NCBI GenBank assembly: GCA_943704525.1
Contig: CALSCQ010001055.1
Span: 1-35,544 of the forward strand
DNA from: Pigoraptor vietnamica
Lineage: Eukaryota; Opisthokonta; Filasterea
Length of the DNA: 35,544 nt
Reading direction: 5' to 3'
Below, piece by piece: positions 19,251 through 31,733 of the stretch. The first letter of the stretch is position 1. The number at the start of each line of letters is the position of its first letter. The notes under the pieces were generated by a model. That model ran no database searches, was not told where the DNA came from, and worked only from the letters and a program-made list of their open reading frames with translations. A program made the translations under genes and the position numbers.

Positions 19251-19596
19251 CGTGGCGCTGCGTGGCGCGTGCGTTTCTGTAATTTGTGTGTTTTCTGTTT
19301 TGCTTTTTTTGCATAAAGCGAAGGTATTTTTCGTACTTTTGCCGTGTTTATTCACTCGCCGGGAGTTCGTTAGTGCGAACCCCTCTCTTGGGTTGATTGT
19401 GTGACACTGACCTCCGCGATAGTAACTCGAGAAAAATTGGCGTCCGTTGCGGCACTGAACAGCGTTCCGACGTCAATGTTTTTATCAAAATAATTTCATT
19501 TTTTCGCAAAACGCAAGCGATTCGAACAAGTTAAAAACAACAAAAACGAACGCGCAACTTTCAACAATCGTCGACTTCAATGACGGCAAAGTTCTC
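19251..19596. other. Convergent 3' spacer between SelK and CEP290
   Basis: No gene seen. GCATAAAG at 19310-19317 could serve as a weak poly(A) signal for SelK. AT-richer DNA at 19480-19560 lies directly after the CEP290 stop codon in its sense and probably holds its 3' end signals. Confidence 0.55.
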
Positions 19597-22500
19597 CTAT
19601 CGCCTCGCACCCTCCCGCGACACCGCCGACCGACTCCGCGGCGCACTCGCTGGCCGCGTGGATGGCGACGAGGGGACCGGGTGCTCTCCCGTTCCCGTTG
19701 TCGGGACAAGGGGCCGGCTGTGTGCGGTAGCGGGCGCCTGCCGTCCCCCTTCTTGCGCCTGCCGCGCCTGCCGGGCAACAGCAGCGCCAGACGCCGCGTC
19801 CGCCGTCGCGCGAATGCCGAGCCTCTTCTCGTACATGGCGACCTTCTTCAGCGCCTCCTTGTGGCTGTACTTGAGATCTTCCAGTTCCTCAAAGAAGGCG
19901 GGATCGAAAGCCGACAGCTCACGACGTAGCGACGCGTTCTCCTTCTCGAGCGACGCAACCCTCTCGGCAAGCTCCGCGGACCGTGCCCCCCGCCCCTGCG
20001 ATTGAAGCTCGGCCACGCGACGCTGGAGTTCATCGCACTCGGCACGCGATGCGTCAAGCTGCCGCCGGCAGTCGCCCAGCGCCGAACCCGCCGTTTCAAA
20101 CGCACCCTTGAGCTCGTCGTACTTTTCCGTGATGCTGCGCAGCGTCCGGTAGGCGTCCAGCCCGGCGTCTCCGTCCCCGCCGCGGTCCCCCTCGTCCCCG
20201 CCCAGCGAGGGCAGGGGGTGCGTTTTGGCACCAACGATCCGCGCCAAATCGGCAATCTTGCGGTCAATTTCCTCTCGCTCGGCGCGGGCGAGTGCCAGGT
20301 CACGCTGCACACGCGCGCGCTCCTCTTCTTCGCGCTTGACGCGACGCAGGAGGCGCTCGTTCTCAGCGCGCGCCTTCTCGGCCTGCCGTGCGGCGTCGCC
20401 CTCCGTCGTTGGACCGCCCGCCTTCGCGCGCGCCTCGAGCTCCTCCACGCGACGCTGCAGCCGCTTGGCGTCCGGGTTCGCCGCGCCGCTCACCTGCTTC
20501 TTTAGCGAGTCGTTTTCGCGCTGCAACCGCTCGACGAGGCGCTTGAGTGCGTCGACGACACCCTCCAGTTCCACGCGCTTGGGGTCCTTCGCCATGGCCT
20601 CTTTGCGCCACTTGTCCGCTGCGTCCATCACCGGACGGCACACTTCCGCGACGTACCTCTCAAGGTCAGCCGCGCGGTTACGCAGGCGCGGGAGGTCAAT
20701 GTTCGCCTGTTCGACGTCAAAGCGCAGCGCAAGGTTCTCCTTCTCGAGGTCCAGCACTCGCGCCTGCAGCGACAGCACCGACTCCTTCGCCACGCGGAGC
20801 TCGTCCGCGAGGAAAGCGTCGATGCCACCACCGGACGCGCGCGCCGTCGAGTGCGATTCCACTTCAAGCTCGAGCGCCGCGACAGTCGACCGCAAGAAGT
20901 CGTTCGCCTCGGCCAGTCGCTTGAGCTCGCCGTCCTTGTCAACGCTGCACTCCCTGCGGAGCGCTGCGTTTTCGTCCTCAAGCGCGTGTATGCGAGCCTT
21001 CGCGTCCATGAGATCTCCCGCAGTCGCCCATTCGCCAACGACGGCCGGGGATGCCTCGTTGATGCTTGTGGAGCTGCCCTGGCGCCCTGCACGTGCCTGC
21101 AGCCGCGCGCGTTCCTTCTCCAAACGTGCGATGGTGTCGCGTTGGACGAGGACCTTTCGCTCGGCCTCTTCGAGTTCGCGCGTCTTTTCACCGAGGCGCG
21201 TCTTGAGCAGATCGACCTTCCGCTGCCACTTCTTGTCGCTCTCCCACCGCGCAACGCCGTCGGGCTCGTCGAGTCCCTCGTCACCGCCTCGCTCCCCGAG
21301 ACGCGCCTGCAGGACCTTGATCTGCAGAGCATAAATGGTGTCATGCGCAACATTCGCACACACGCATCGCAGTGAGATGCCATTGCGCGTCGTCCACCAA
21401 CACGCAAACGACGACACGCATATCCACACAGACAAAAACAAAAATTAGAAGTCACATGGACGGTTTCGAACCTTCTTCTCCAATTCCTGCACGTGCTCGT
21501 TGCCCTCCATCCGCGCACGCAGCCGCTCCACTTCGGCCAAAGCGGCCTGCTCGCGTGCGACGGCTTCCTTGGCCGTGCGCTTCATACGGCGCACCTCGGC
21601 ATCCACTGTCTTGTCGCCCGTGCCTCGACGCTCGAGTTCCAACCGCAGCTGCGCCTCCGTCTCGCGCTGCCGTTCGAGCTCTCCACGCATCCGCTCCATC
21701 CTCCGCTGGAGGTCCGTCACGCGCGACGCAAGCTCCCGCGCACCCTCGGCCTCCGATTCGCCATCTCCACCGCGCGCATCTCCGGCGTACTTGCCGGCCT
21801 CCCGTAGCAAGCCCTCGGCGTTCTCGCGCGTCGACGACGTCATCTCTCCCTTGAGCTGTGCGAGAATGCGGCCGAGCGCCTCCTGCTGCTTCTCTTTGGT
21901 CGCGAGTTCCGTTCGCAGGCGCTGGACGAGCGCCTTCATGCTGCCGGAGGGACCGCGCGCAGCCATATCCTTCGCCTCCTCAAGCTCGCGACGCATCACG
22001 TCCATCTCGGCGTTTCGCTCCTGCAACTCGTGCCGAGTGTGGCCAAGTTCGTTGCGAAGCTTCTGCGTCTCGTCCAAGTGCTCGGACACAAGGCGCTCCC
22101 GCTCGTCCCGCATGCGCTCGCGGTCCTTCTCGGCTGCGTCGCGTGCGGCACGCGCCTCTGCTTGCGCAGCCTGCACGGCCGTCTCTGCGCGCTTCATGCG
22201 GCCTCCCAGCGCCTGCACGTGTGATGGTTGAGAAAGAAGGAAAAGATGAGAACAGTAAAACCAACGGCACATGCATGCTCAAACACGCACTGACGCCGAA
22301 GTGCATGCAGGATGGCTTGCAAGAGACACACAAACTGCAGAGAGATATCGCATGTGGTGCACGCTGTACCCACGTGCAATTCGTGCTCCTGTTCCGATAT
22401 GACCTCCTCCAACTCTGCGATGCGGTCGGCGCTTGTCTTTCCGCCGGCGCCTGTGAGGGTCACCGTGCGGTTGAGCGCACCCGCAGCCTTTTCCCGAAGG

Positions 22501-25500
22501 CGCTTCATTGAGTCGTCCGCATGGCGCTGCAGGCGCTCCGTGAGCTCCTTCACTTCGGAGAGGTGGCGGTCGCGCTCGGCCTGGGACGTCAAACCAAGAG
22601 AGTCACAAAATCGGTAAACATAGGACACGTTGGAAGCAGCGCACAGCAACACACACACACACACACACACACACATGCGCACGCGTTCACAAGCGCTGCC
22701 GCAATGACATATCACACCTTCCGCAGCATATCGCAGCAAACGCACCTGTGCGTCCTCACGCGCCGCTCTGAGCATGTCCTGGTACTTCGACAGGGCCTCC
22801 TCCTTCTGTGCCAACAGCGTCCGCAGACTCACAACAGCCTCCTGCGCAGCACGCAGTGCCGCGGCATTCGTTTCGGCGTGCCGATAGACGTCATCGAGAC
22901 CGTCGCCACTCGCGCCCACGCCCGTTCCCCTGAGACGCGCGTCCGCCTCCGCGCCAACGGCCGTCATGCGAAGCCGCGCAATCTCCTTGTCACGCTCAAT
23001 CCCGCTCTGCTTCTCCTTGCCCAACAGCTCCTCGAGAGCATCCAGCCGCTGCCGCATCTGCGCCCCTTGCACACGCTCGGCGGCAATCGACTGCGCGGCG
23101 TCCTTGAGCTTGCGCAGGGCGTGTTCTAGCTGGTGTGACACGGGGAGCGACGGGTCGGGTACTGCGCCCGTTTCCTCCTCCACACGCGCAGCCGCCCGTC
23201 GCAACTCCTCCCTCTCCTTCTCAAGCGTCTCGATCTTCCCTTCGAGCTCGTACTCGCGGTGCTCCCATGCGAGCTGCCGTTCTTCGGACGCCCGCTCCCG
23301 CGCAACGAGGTCCGCCTCCAGGCCGGCGACGAGCGCTTCGGCCGAAGCCAGCTCGGTCTCAAGCTGCCGCTCACGCTCGCTCAGCTGCACCGCGCGGCGC
23401 GTGGCGCGGAGAGACTCCAGGCGCGCATCGGAAATCTGCGCAGCAAAAAACAAAGCTGTGCTCAGCGAACAGAATAGTACATGGCGTAACAAACGTAACA
23501 TCCTCAAATTCAGGCGAAACAATGCAAATGTTCAGAAGACACGGAGGTCAGAAGTGCGGAAGAGGTGCGGGTATACTGCACGTGAGTGACGAAGAATTCC
23601 CGTCGAGTAATTATGCCCATTGAGTGCCGCAACACCGTAACACTGCACGCGCCGGCGGTCACGTGCCTTCTGGTGCCACTCGAGAATGCGCTCGTTCTGC
23701 CTGTTCTCGGCGATCGTGCGCTTCAGCTCGTCCATCTGGGCCTCGATCATCTTCGCCTCCGCCACGCGGTCCTCCATGGCCGCCTTCTCCGCACGCAGCG
23801 TGTTGACCTCCGACTGCAGCGCGCGCCTCTTGTCGTCGAGTGCGGCCAACGCCTGCGTCGCGCGCTCCTGCCGATCGAGCGTCACCGCGCCGCTGTACTG
23901 TTGCCGGATGTGCTCGAGCTGGCGCTGGACGTGCCGCGTCTTCTGCCGCGCGGCGAGGCGGAAGTGGAACAGCTGTTCTTCGCGCTCATACACACGTCGC
24001 TCCAGACGCATCAGTGCTTGGCGGAGGGCCAGCGTCTCCGATTCGGCCCTCTCGAGCTTGCGAAGGGCGACACCCTCGCTCACCTGGACGGTAGTGCCGG
24101 TCATGAATAACACGACGCACAATATGACGCGCAGAACTTAAACCAGAGAGCGCCCCATACCTCCCTCGCACAAATTTTACACATTTTCAACACACTCAGA
24201 CAACTACACTCACACGGCGCACCCTCTCTCACCCACACAAACACATCCCAACTTCACCGACGCCTCTAACCGCCACTCACACCCCCATCCCACAAACATA
24301 CGCACGCACACACGCACCTGGAATGCCACGAGCTGGTGGTGCAACCGACCAATCGTCGCCCCCTCGTCTCCCTGCGACTGCAGCTCGAGCACTTGGTTCC
24401 TCAGCGACTGGAGCTCGGCTTCGTCCGTCCGCTGCATCGCCTGAACCGCCGACGTCTGCGCAATCGCCGCCTCCGCGACTTCCTTCAGCCGCCCAATCTC
24501 AATCGCGTTCTCGCTCTCCTTCTTCTCTAGCTCCGCGATCCGCGCAATGTAGCGGTCGGCCTCTTCACGTGGCACCGCACGGTCCATTTCGGCACGCAAC
24601 TGCCGCTCGGATTCCTGCGATGCCCCGCACATCCGGGTGAGCTCCGCGAATCGAGCCTCCAGGTCCGCGTTTCGCCGCTCAAAGTCCTTGCTCAGCCGCT
24701 CCGCCTGCTCCAAACGACGCGCGCACAGCTCCGCACGCTCGCGCTCCGTCGCGCCCGTCATTTCCAGCGTCGCTATCCTTTGCCGCAGCACAAAAATCTC
24801 GTTGTGCCCGCGACCACCGCCGTCCCCGCCCTGCTGAGCGTCCTTCAGGCCCGCAATGGACGCCTCGGCAATCGCGCGCGCCTCCTTCACAAGCTCAAGC
24901 TCGCGCTCGAGCAACTCGCAGCGGTCGCGCAAGTGTCTCACTTCGGCGGCGCTTGCGGCTACGGCCGTCTCGTTCTCGATGCGCGTGTGGTCCTTCTCCA
25001 AAAGGTCGCGGTATTTGGCGGCGAGAGAATCGAACTTGCGATTGAGCGATTCGAGGTCGCGCATGGGCACGGCCTCGTCGAGGGCGGCCTGCAGCGACTG
25101 TGCGCGGTACGACGCGGCGTCGCGGAGTCGCTGAAGGTGCGCCGCGCGCTCGCGCATGGCGGCGTCCATTTGCGTGAGCGTGGTCTTCAGTCTGTTGTAG
25201 GAAGAAGGATGCATGTAAAGCACGTGTGTGAGAGGGAGGCGCCTCACGGACGAACGGATAGGGGTGTCCACCAATACACGGAAGTTGCCAATACATACAG
25301 GCACACTCTGCAGTCGCATGCGCAGATGCGCAGAGTCCAGACGCAATTTGAATGCTCTCGCAAGAGGCCCACCTTGTGTTTTCGCGTCGCAGCGCCGTCT
25401 CGACCTCCTGCGTCACAAGGTGCCGCCGCACGAGCGACTTCTCGTTGACTCGAAGCACAGTGACCTGCCGCACCAGATCGCCCAGTCGCGCCTCCAACTC

Positions 25501-28500
25501 CTTGGGGCTCTTCTCGAGATTGGCACGCATACGCTCAAACTCTTCGATGCGCACGGCGTCCTGCTCGCGCAACACCCTCAGTTCCGCCGCAGTCTCTTCC
25601 ACCTTCGTCTTCTCGTCCGCCCACGCCTGCTTCGCCGCCATGTGCTCCTGGTAGAGAAGCCCTTGTTGGTGCAGCGCCACGGAAAGGCTCCGCTTCGCAC
25701 CCTCCAGGCCGTCCTCTAGGTCCTTGCACTTGGCATCGCGCGCCGCGAGCTCGGCAAGAACGTCCGTCAGCTGCTCGTTCAGGGTCGCAATGACGTCGAG
25801 GTGGTTGCGCGGTGTGCCGTCGTGCACGCCCGCAGACAACGGCGCCTTCCCCGCCGGCGCATCCATCGACTTTAGCATCTCAACCTGCTTGCGAAGGGCG
25901 TCTGCCTCTGCCGCGCGCCTCTCCGCATCGCCCACAGCGCGGAGGAGGTCCTTCTTCGTCGCGTTCAGCGCCGCGCGAAGCTCCTCGTTCGCGCCACGCA
26001 GACGCTCAATCTCCGGCGCACCGCCGTCCCGCGACACCGACGCCGACAACCCCGGAGCCCCCATGGGAGCGTACGCCTGCTTCGCCTGAAGGATATCGAT
26101 GACGCGGTCTAGCGCGTCCGTCTTGAGGCGAATTTCTGCCGTTCCCGCGCTTTTTGCTGCCGTCTTCGCAGCCTCCGCGAGCTCGGCGGCCGCCGCCTTC
26201 AGCAGTTCGTTCTCCTGCCTCAGTGCGGTGACGTCACGGCTGAGTGCGCCGCGGTCCTCGCCCAGCTTGGCGACCTGATGGGGCGCGCACGTCACTGAGT
26301 CTTCCGTCCACGAAACGGTGGCGCTGCCTCAACGCGCCAGACAAGTCTCGACGACAGACAATCGCATAAAACGCGTGCACACACACAGCGCAAACAAAGA
26401 AAAAAATACGAACAAAAGCATTTAGAAATAAAATGCCCTTTGAGAAAAAATGCCGCGAACTTTCCCGTACCTGCCGCGTGAGGTCCTTCACTTCGTCGGC
26501 GAATTTGGCCATTTGGAGGCGCGTGCCTTCCTCCACAGTGGAGAATGCCCCGCGCTGCTGCGACTGGAGACCCCCACTCTGCGCCGCGCGGCTGCGTGGC
26601 ACCATACACCCATAAGCACTACACCCCACCCAACAGCCACGCATACATGCACGCTCACAGGCAACGCATCGGGGCTTGCAATTCGCAACACTCACTCCTG
26701 CAGCACAGAGTCTCGCATCCGTTCCGAGCGGCTTGGCGTGGGTCGCTCATCTCGTCCCTCCTTCAGCGAGTCTGCGTACTGCTCGACGGCAAGCAAGTCG
26801 TCGGCGTGGAGGCCGAGCTCCACCGCGCGCTCGCCGCGTTGCAATGCCTGGTGACGAAGGCGCGCCTTCATCTGCAGCCGCTCCTCTTCAAGCCGGTCGA
26901 TTTCACGCGAGAGCTCGCGGTTGACGGCACGCTGTGGGAATCGCAGGCATTATGAGCGTGAGTTTGTGAGCGAGAAACTTCGTAACGCAACCTCGAGCCA
27001 CCAAACGCACACAATCGCCTCCATAACCGTACACACGCGCGCACACAATCGCGCACACACACATGTTCATGCACAAACGCACACGAAAGGCACACATTAA
27101 ACAAGCACACACGCACGGACACGCACGCACACAAACGCACACGAAATGCACACATCAAACAAGCACACACGCACCAGCTGCTCCAGTTCAACGGCCTTCT
27201 TCTGTCGCAAATCGGCGAGGTCGATCACCGCGCGCGGCTCAAGGCCCAATCGCCGCCGCAGCTCCTCGTTCTCCTCCACCACGTCGTCCAGCCGGGACGT
27301 CAGCGCATTCACCTGTTGCGGAATTATAGTAAGGTCAGCCGCACGCAACAATCGAATAAACAGAGTCCCAAATCGATACGAAAACCCGCGAGAATGCGTG
27401 CAGTAGCAAAGTGGTGCGAGTGTTCGCCCATGGACGCACCTCCTTCGTGAGCGCGGCGACATCGTTGTCCCGCACGGCAATCTGCGCCTTCCGCTCCTTA
27501 ATTTCCTGCACTGCCTCGTACAGCCCATAAGTGCCACGCTCGTACTCCTGCATCCGCGCGAGTGCGGCGACGAGCTCGCTGTCCCTCGCGCGCGCGTTCT
27601 CTTCCGCCTGGCGCTGGCGCTTGTCGGCGTCCGCCGCGTCTGCCTTTGCCGCCGCTAGCTGTGCCTTGAGTGCCTCGATCTCCGCCAGAGACGCCGTCGA
27701 ATCCGCTGCGGTGTGAGAAAAAAAAAATTTCCTTACGAATGAGCGGTTGATCCGTCCAAACATATTCGCAACTGAGTGTGCGAGCGCATGTGCGTCTGCG
27801 TGGGTTGTGTGCGGGTGCATGTGTGCCACACACACATACGAAAAACTGAGTGGCGAGCGAACGTGCTTGTCTGTGGTGTGCGTGGTTGTGTGCGGGGGCA
27901 TACATGCATGACTCAACACCCACCCTTCCGCGCGGGCGGCGGCCTGCTGGCATACTCCTCGAGCGCCTTCGTGGCCGTCGCGAGCTGGTCGCGCAGCACG
28001 CGTATCACCTCGTCCTTGTCCGAGTTCGCCTTTTGCAGCGCATATACCGGCGTCCCCTCGAGGTCACGTGCCTGCGCCGCGATCGTCGCCTTCTGCTGTG
28101 CTGCGAGGCGCCGCAGTTCGCCGAGCTCCGCCTCCTTCGCCTGGAGGAGCTCCGTCCACTCGGCCACGCGCTGCTCGAGCGATCGCATGATCCCTTCATC
28201 CGCAGAACCGCGCTCGTGAAGCTGCTCGGTGAGGTCGTCCACCTGCGCGAAAAACATAGAGCGGATTTCGGGCGAGTTGAGAGCGCAGCGCAGCGGAGAG
28301 AATCAAACTCACATGCACCCCTCCCAGACTTTACTCCCGAAAAGCCCTCACAACCACACGAAAACGAGGGACCTCCTCATGCAGCGGAGCACTCTACAGT
28401 GGAAGCACGCGCAATCACGGCCATACAAACTTGCGTACCTGAGAAATGAGGATCTCGCGCTCCCTCGCCGCGTCGTCGAGGCGCTTGTCGGCGTCGTCCA

Positions 28501-29410
28501 ATGCCTTCTGCAGCTGCGCACTGCGCGAGGCGACCGCGTCCATCTCCTTGATCGCGGATTCGAGCTCATCGCGCATCGATCGGAACCGCTTGTCGAGGTC
28601 CGCGTTCTCGCTCGACAGCGCCTGAATCTCACGGAGGTACTTTCCAATCTCCGTGTTCTTCTGGCGCACTTGCGCGCGAAGGTCCTCCTCCTCACCACGC
28701 CGCACGTTCGCCGCACGCGCCCCCTCGATCTGCTGGCGATAATCGGCGACGTCCGAGTTCAGGCGGTCCCTCTCTCGCTCCGTGTCGCGCACGCGGTCTT
28801 TCCAGTCGGTGAGTTCTGCCTGGAGCTTAGCCGCCTGCTGCCGCTCCTTCTCCACGGCATCCTCCAGGCTGCGGACCTGATCCTCCAGTCCACGCACGCG
28901 ACTCTGAAGGGCGTCGTTCTCGTTCTGAAGATCGGCGGGGTCTCCGCCGGCCCCAACGCGCATGCGGTCCAGCAGCCTCTGCTTCTCCGCGAGCTTGTCC
29001 TCGAGGGCGCTAATCTCCAAATACAAACCGTGCTTCTCCTGAAGTAACTGCTGCGATTTCACGTCCATCGTCTGCGCGCGACGAACGTCGTCCAACTGCC
29101 GCTGCGTCAGCTTGAGATCGGACTCGCACTTGTCGAGCGCCGTGTCGGCCGCGATGAGCTGGAGGTGCTTTGCCTCTGCCGCGAGCTGCATGGCGCGAAA
29201 CAGCCGCACGGTGCGCGCGGGGTCCGCCTTCGCATCCTCCACGGTGAGAGACGCATGCACAAGCCACTCGAATGCATCCTCGAGCTGCACGACGTAGTCG
29301 TCGTCCTCTTCGCCGTCCCCCGGTCGCGCCTTTCGCTGGATTTCGTCCACGTCGAGCCGCGCCAGTGCATCCCAATTGACGGGCGCGGACTTGCGCACGA
29401 AGCCCGGCAT
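19597..29410 (-). CDS. CEP290: CEP290, ciliary transition-zone coiled-coil protein
   Basis: Thirteen exons: 29410-28439, 28242-27924, 27705-27440, 27312-27175, 26931-26696, 26591-26471, 26274-25373, 25191-24318, 24083-23667, 23435-22746, 22580-22374, 22212-21472, 21321-19597. 2535 residues against 2479 in human, almost all coiled coil. Collinear landmarks: start PVNWDALARLDVDEI (human INWKEIMKVDPDDL); GTYGLYEAVQEIKERKAQI (exon 3); GLEPRAVIDL (about 542); VLRVNEKSLVRRH; KYRDLLEKDH; AKTRHVQRQLEHIRQQYSGA-like segment in exon 9; TGAVPDPSLPVSHQLEHALR (exon 10); RWESDKKWQRKVD; FDPAFFEELEDLKYSHKEA at 2433. A ~70-residue P/S/A/R-rich tail is added. CEP290 links transition-zone microtubules to the membrane and gates entry to the cilium (family knowledge). 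Intron 9 appears to use a GC donor (see findings). Divergent from PHB2. Confidence 0.96.
22650..22676. repeat. (CA)n tract in CEP290 intron 10
   Basis: Short pure CA run on the plus strand; GU in the CEP290 transcript. Confidence 0.9.
27074..27175. repeat. 43-bp direct duplication in CEP290 intron 4
   Basis: CAAACGCACACGAAA(G/T)GCACACAT(T/C)AAACAAGCACACACGCAC occurs at 27074 and 27132, 58 bp apart, with two mismatches. It lies within CA-rich intron sequence next to the donor at 27174. Confidence 0.85.
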
Positions 29411-30000
29411 GCGTGCGGGTGTCCCCGCGTCTTGCGAGGACGAACAGAGCGCACCGCGTGGGTTATTGCTGCGGTGTGTGCAGTTGTTCCTTTTCGCGGC
29501 TTGCCGTTGCACGGGAATGGCATTTCAGATTTTTTTCCCGCCAGAGAATATGCGAGGACTCGCTTAATTTTGCCGAGCTCTCGGCCACTCATGACATCAT
29601 TTGTCGGCCAATGACCAAGGCCATGTGCACTTGTATCAAAAATAAATGAACAAGTTCAATAGTGAGTGAGTTAGACAAATTTGTCTGAATAGTTAGAATA
29701 AAATTCAAATCATATCAACACAAGTCTATTATACAATTCTACTATTAGTAGATATTAAATTCGGAAGGCGAGCACATGCGCACCTTGAGTGACGCGTGCA
29801 CACACACAGCTGAGCGACTGAAGTGCCACTTCTCCCACTCAAACTCAAAACACATTGCGACGTTGGTTCTCTTGCATTGCGCGTCATTGGGTCGCTCTTC
29901 TCTTCTTCGCTTGTCCATTCACTCTTCCTCGCAAGTGGTTCAGCGACATACTTTTTTTCACAACACACACGGCGAGAAGCGTCTCTCGCACCCACAGAAA
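29411..30000. promoter_or_regulatory. Divergent CEP290-PHB2 spacer with AT-rich island
   Basis: 590 bp between two start codons. 29565-29765 is strongly AT-rich in a GC-rich setting and holds AATAAA, the perfect palindrome AGACAAATTTGTCT (29673-29686) and TCTACTA-T-TAGTAGA (29738-29752). TGACATCA at 29592-29599 resembles a CRE/ATF site. No gene is seen. Promoter role is inferred from position. Confidence 0.6.
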
Positions 30001-30369
30001 ATGGCTGGCCGCATCCCCACACCACCCAAGGGCCTCGCAACCGGCCTGAAGGTTCTCCTTGGTCTTGGCGCAGCCGCCTATGGAGTGGAGCAGAGCATGT
30101 ACACAGGTGTGTGCGGTGTAAAGTTGCGAATCCGAAGTGGCCTGCTCCAGTTGGCCCGTTACAACGCCAGTTTTCCTTTGTGGCGCTGCATCGTCTCACC
30201 CTTTTTGTGTCTGTTTGCGCAGTTGAGGCCGGTCACCGGGCAGTTCTCTTCAGCCGTCTGAATGGTGTGCAGCCGACGGTGTATGAAGAGGGTCTCCACT
30301 TCCGGTGCGTGCACGCACGAACTTCGCGCGATTGTAATTTGGTGTATTGTGCGTTTGTGGTGTTTGTGT

Positions 30370-30404
<35 letters not shown>

Positions 30405-30513
30405 AATGTGTGCGTGCGCTGAATGTGAGAGTGCGTGTATGTGCGTTGTGTAAGATGTTATGGCGTTGGCCGGCGTGCATGTCGTCGTTTCTAAACACAT
30501 AATCTTGAATGTG

Positions 30514-30594
<81 letters not shown>

Positions 30595-31643
30595 TCGTCG
30601 CTCTCAACATAGTCTCGAATGGCCCGTCCTCACCGTCTGTGTCGTATGTGTGCAGGGTGCCCTGGTTCCAGTGGCCGATTGTGTATGACGTGCGCTCCAA
30701 GCCGCGCCGCATCACATCCCTCACGGGCAGCAAGGGTGCGTCTTGGCGTGTGCACATTGCGCTGTGAAGAGCAGGGTTAACGGGACACAACATGGGTTGC
30801 CTCTTTCTGCGTTTTGCTCACTTCGCATACGTTCGCAGATCTTCAGATGGTGAACATCTCGCTCCGTGTGCTCTCGCGGCCGCAAGTGTCGCATCTCCCC
30901 CTCATTTTCCAGACGCTCGGCACGGACTACGACGAGCGCGTCCTCCCTTCGATCTGCAACGAAGTGCTCAAGAGCGTCGTCGCACAGTTTAACGCCTCGC
31001 AGCTGATCACCATGCGTGAGAAGGTGCGTGGCGTGCGTGCGGCGTGCGCATTGCCTCGGGATGTGCCCCTTGTGTGTGAATGTTTATGTGCGTGCGTGCT
31101 TGTGTAATGTGTGTGTTTGTGTGTCTGTGTGCGTGTGTGTGTGTGTGTGTGGTGTGTGTGTGTGTGTGTGTGTGTGGTGCGCGCGCAAGAGAGAGTCTGT
31201 GTGTGCGTGCTCGTCGTCTTCTTTCTGCGCATCTTTATTGGCCTAACCCCGTCCCATTGTTCCATGCAGGTGTCTCTTCTCATCCGTCAGCAGCTCGTGC
31301 AGCGCGCCAACGACTTCCACATTTCGCTCGACGACGTGTCGATCACCGACCTCTCCTTCGGCAAGGAGTACACGGCGGCCGTCGAGGCGAAGCAGGTCGC
31401 GCAGCAGGAGGCGCAGCGCGCGCAGTTTATTGTGGAGAAGGCCAAGCAGGACAGGCAGGAGAAGATTGTCAAGGCCGAGGGAGAGGCCGCCGCCGCCAAG
31501 ATGGTGCGTAATGGCCTTGCGTTTGCGTACAATTGCTTTGCGTCGGTCATTGTGTCTTTTGTGCGCGCCGTCGGTTGGCGTTGTGTACCTGGTTGCATCG
31601 CATTCGTGCTGGAGAAAGCGCGTGACTGACGCTATGTCTATGC

Positions 31644-31733
<90 letters not shown>

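Noticed and set aside
20225-21334. 369-codon plus-strand frame, and similar long frames opposite CEP290
   Set aside because: Arginine/serine-rich antisense shadow of the CEP290 coding strand, typical of GC-rich genes.
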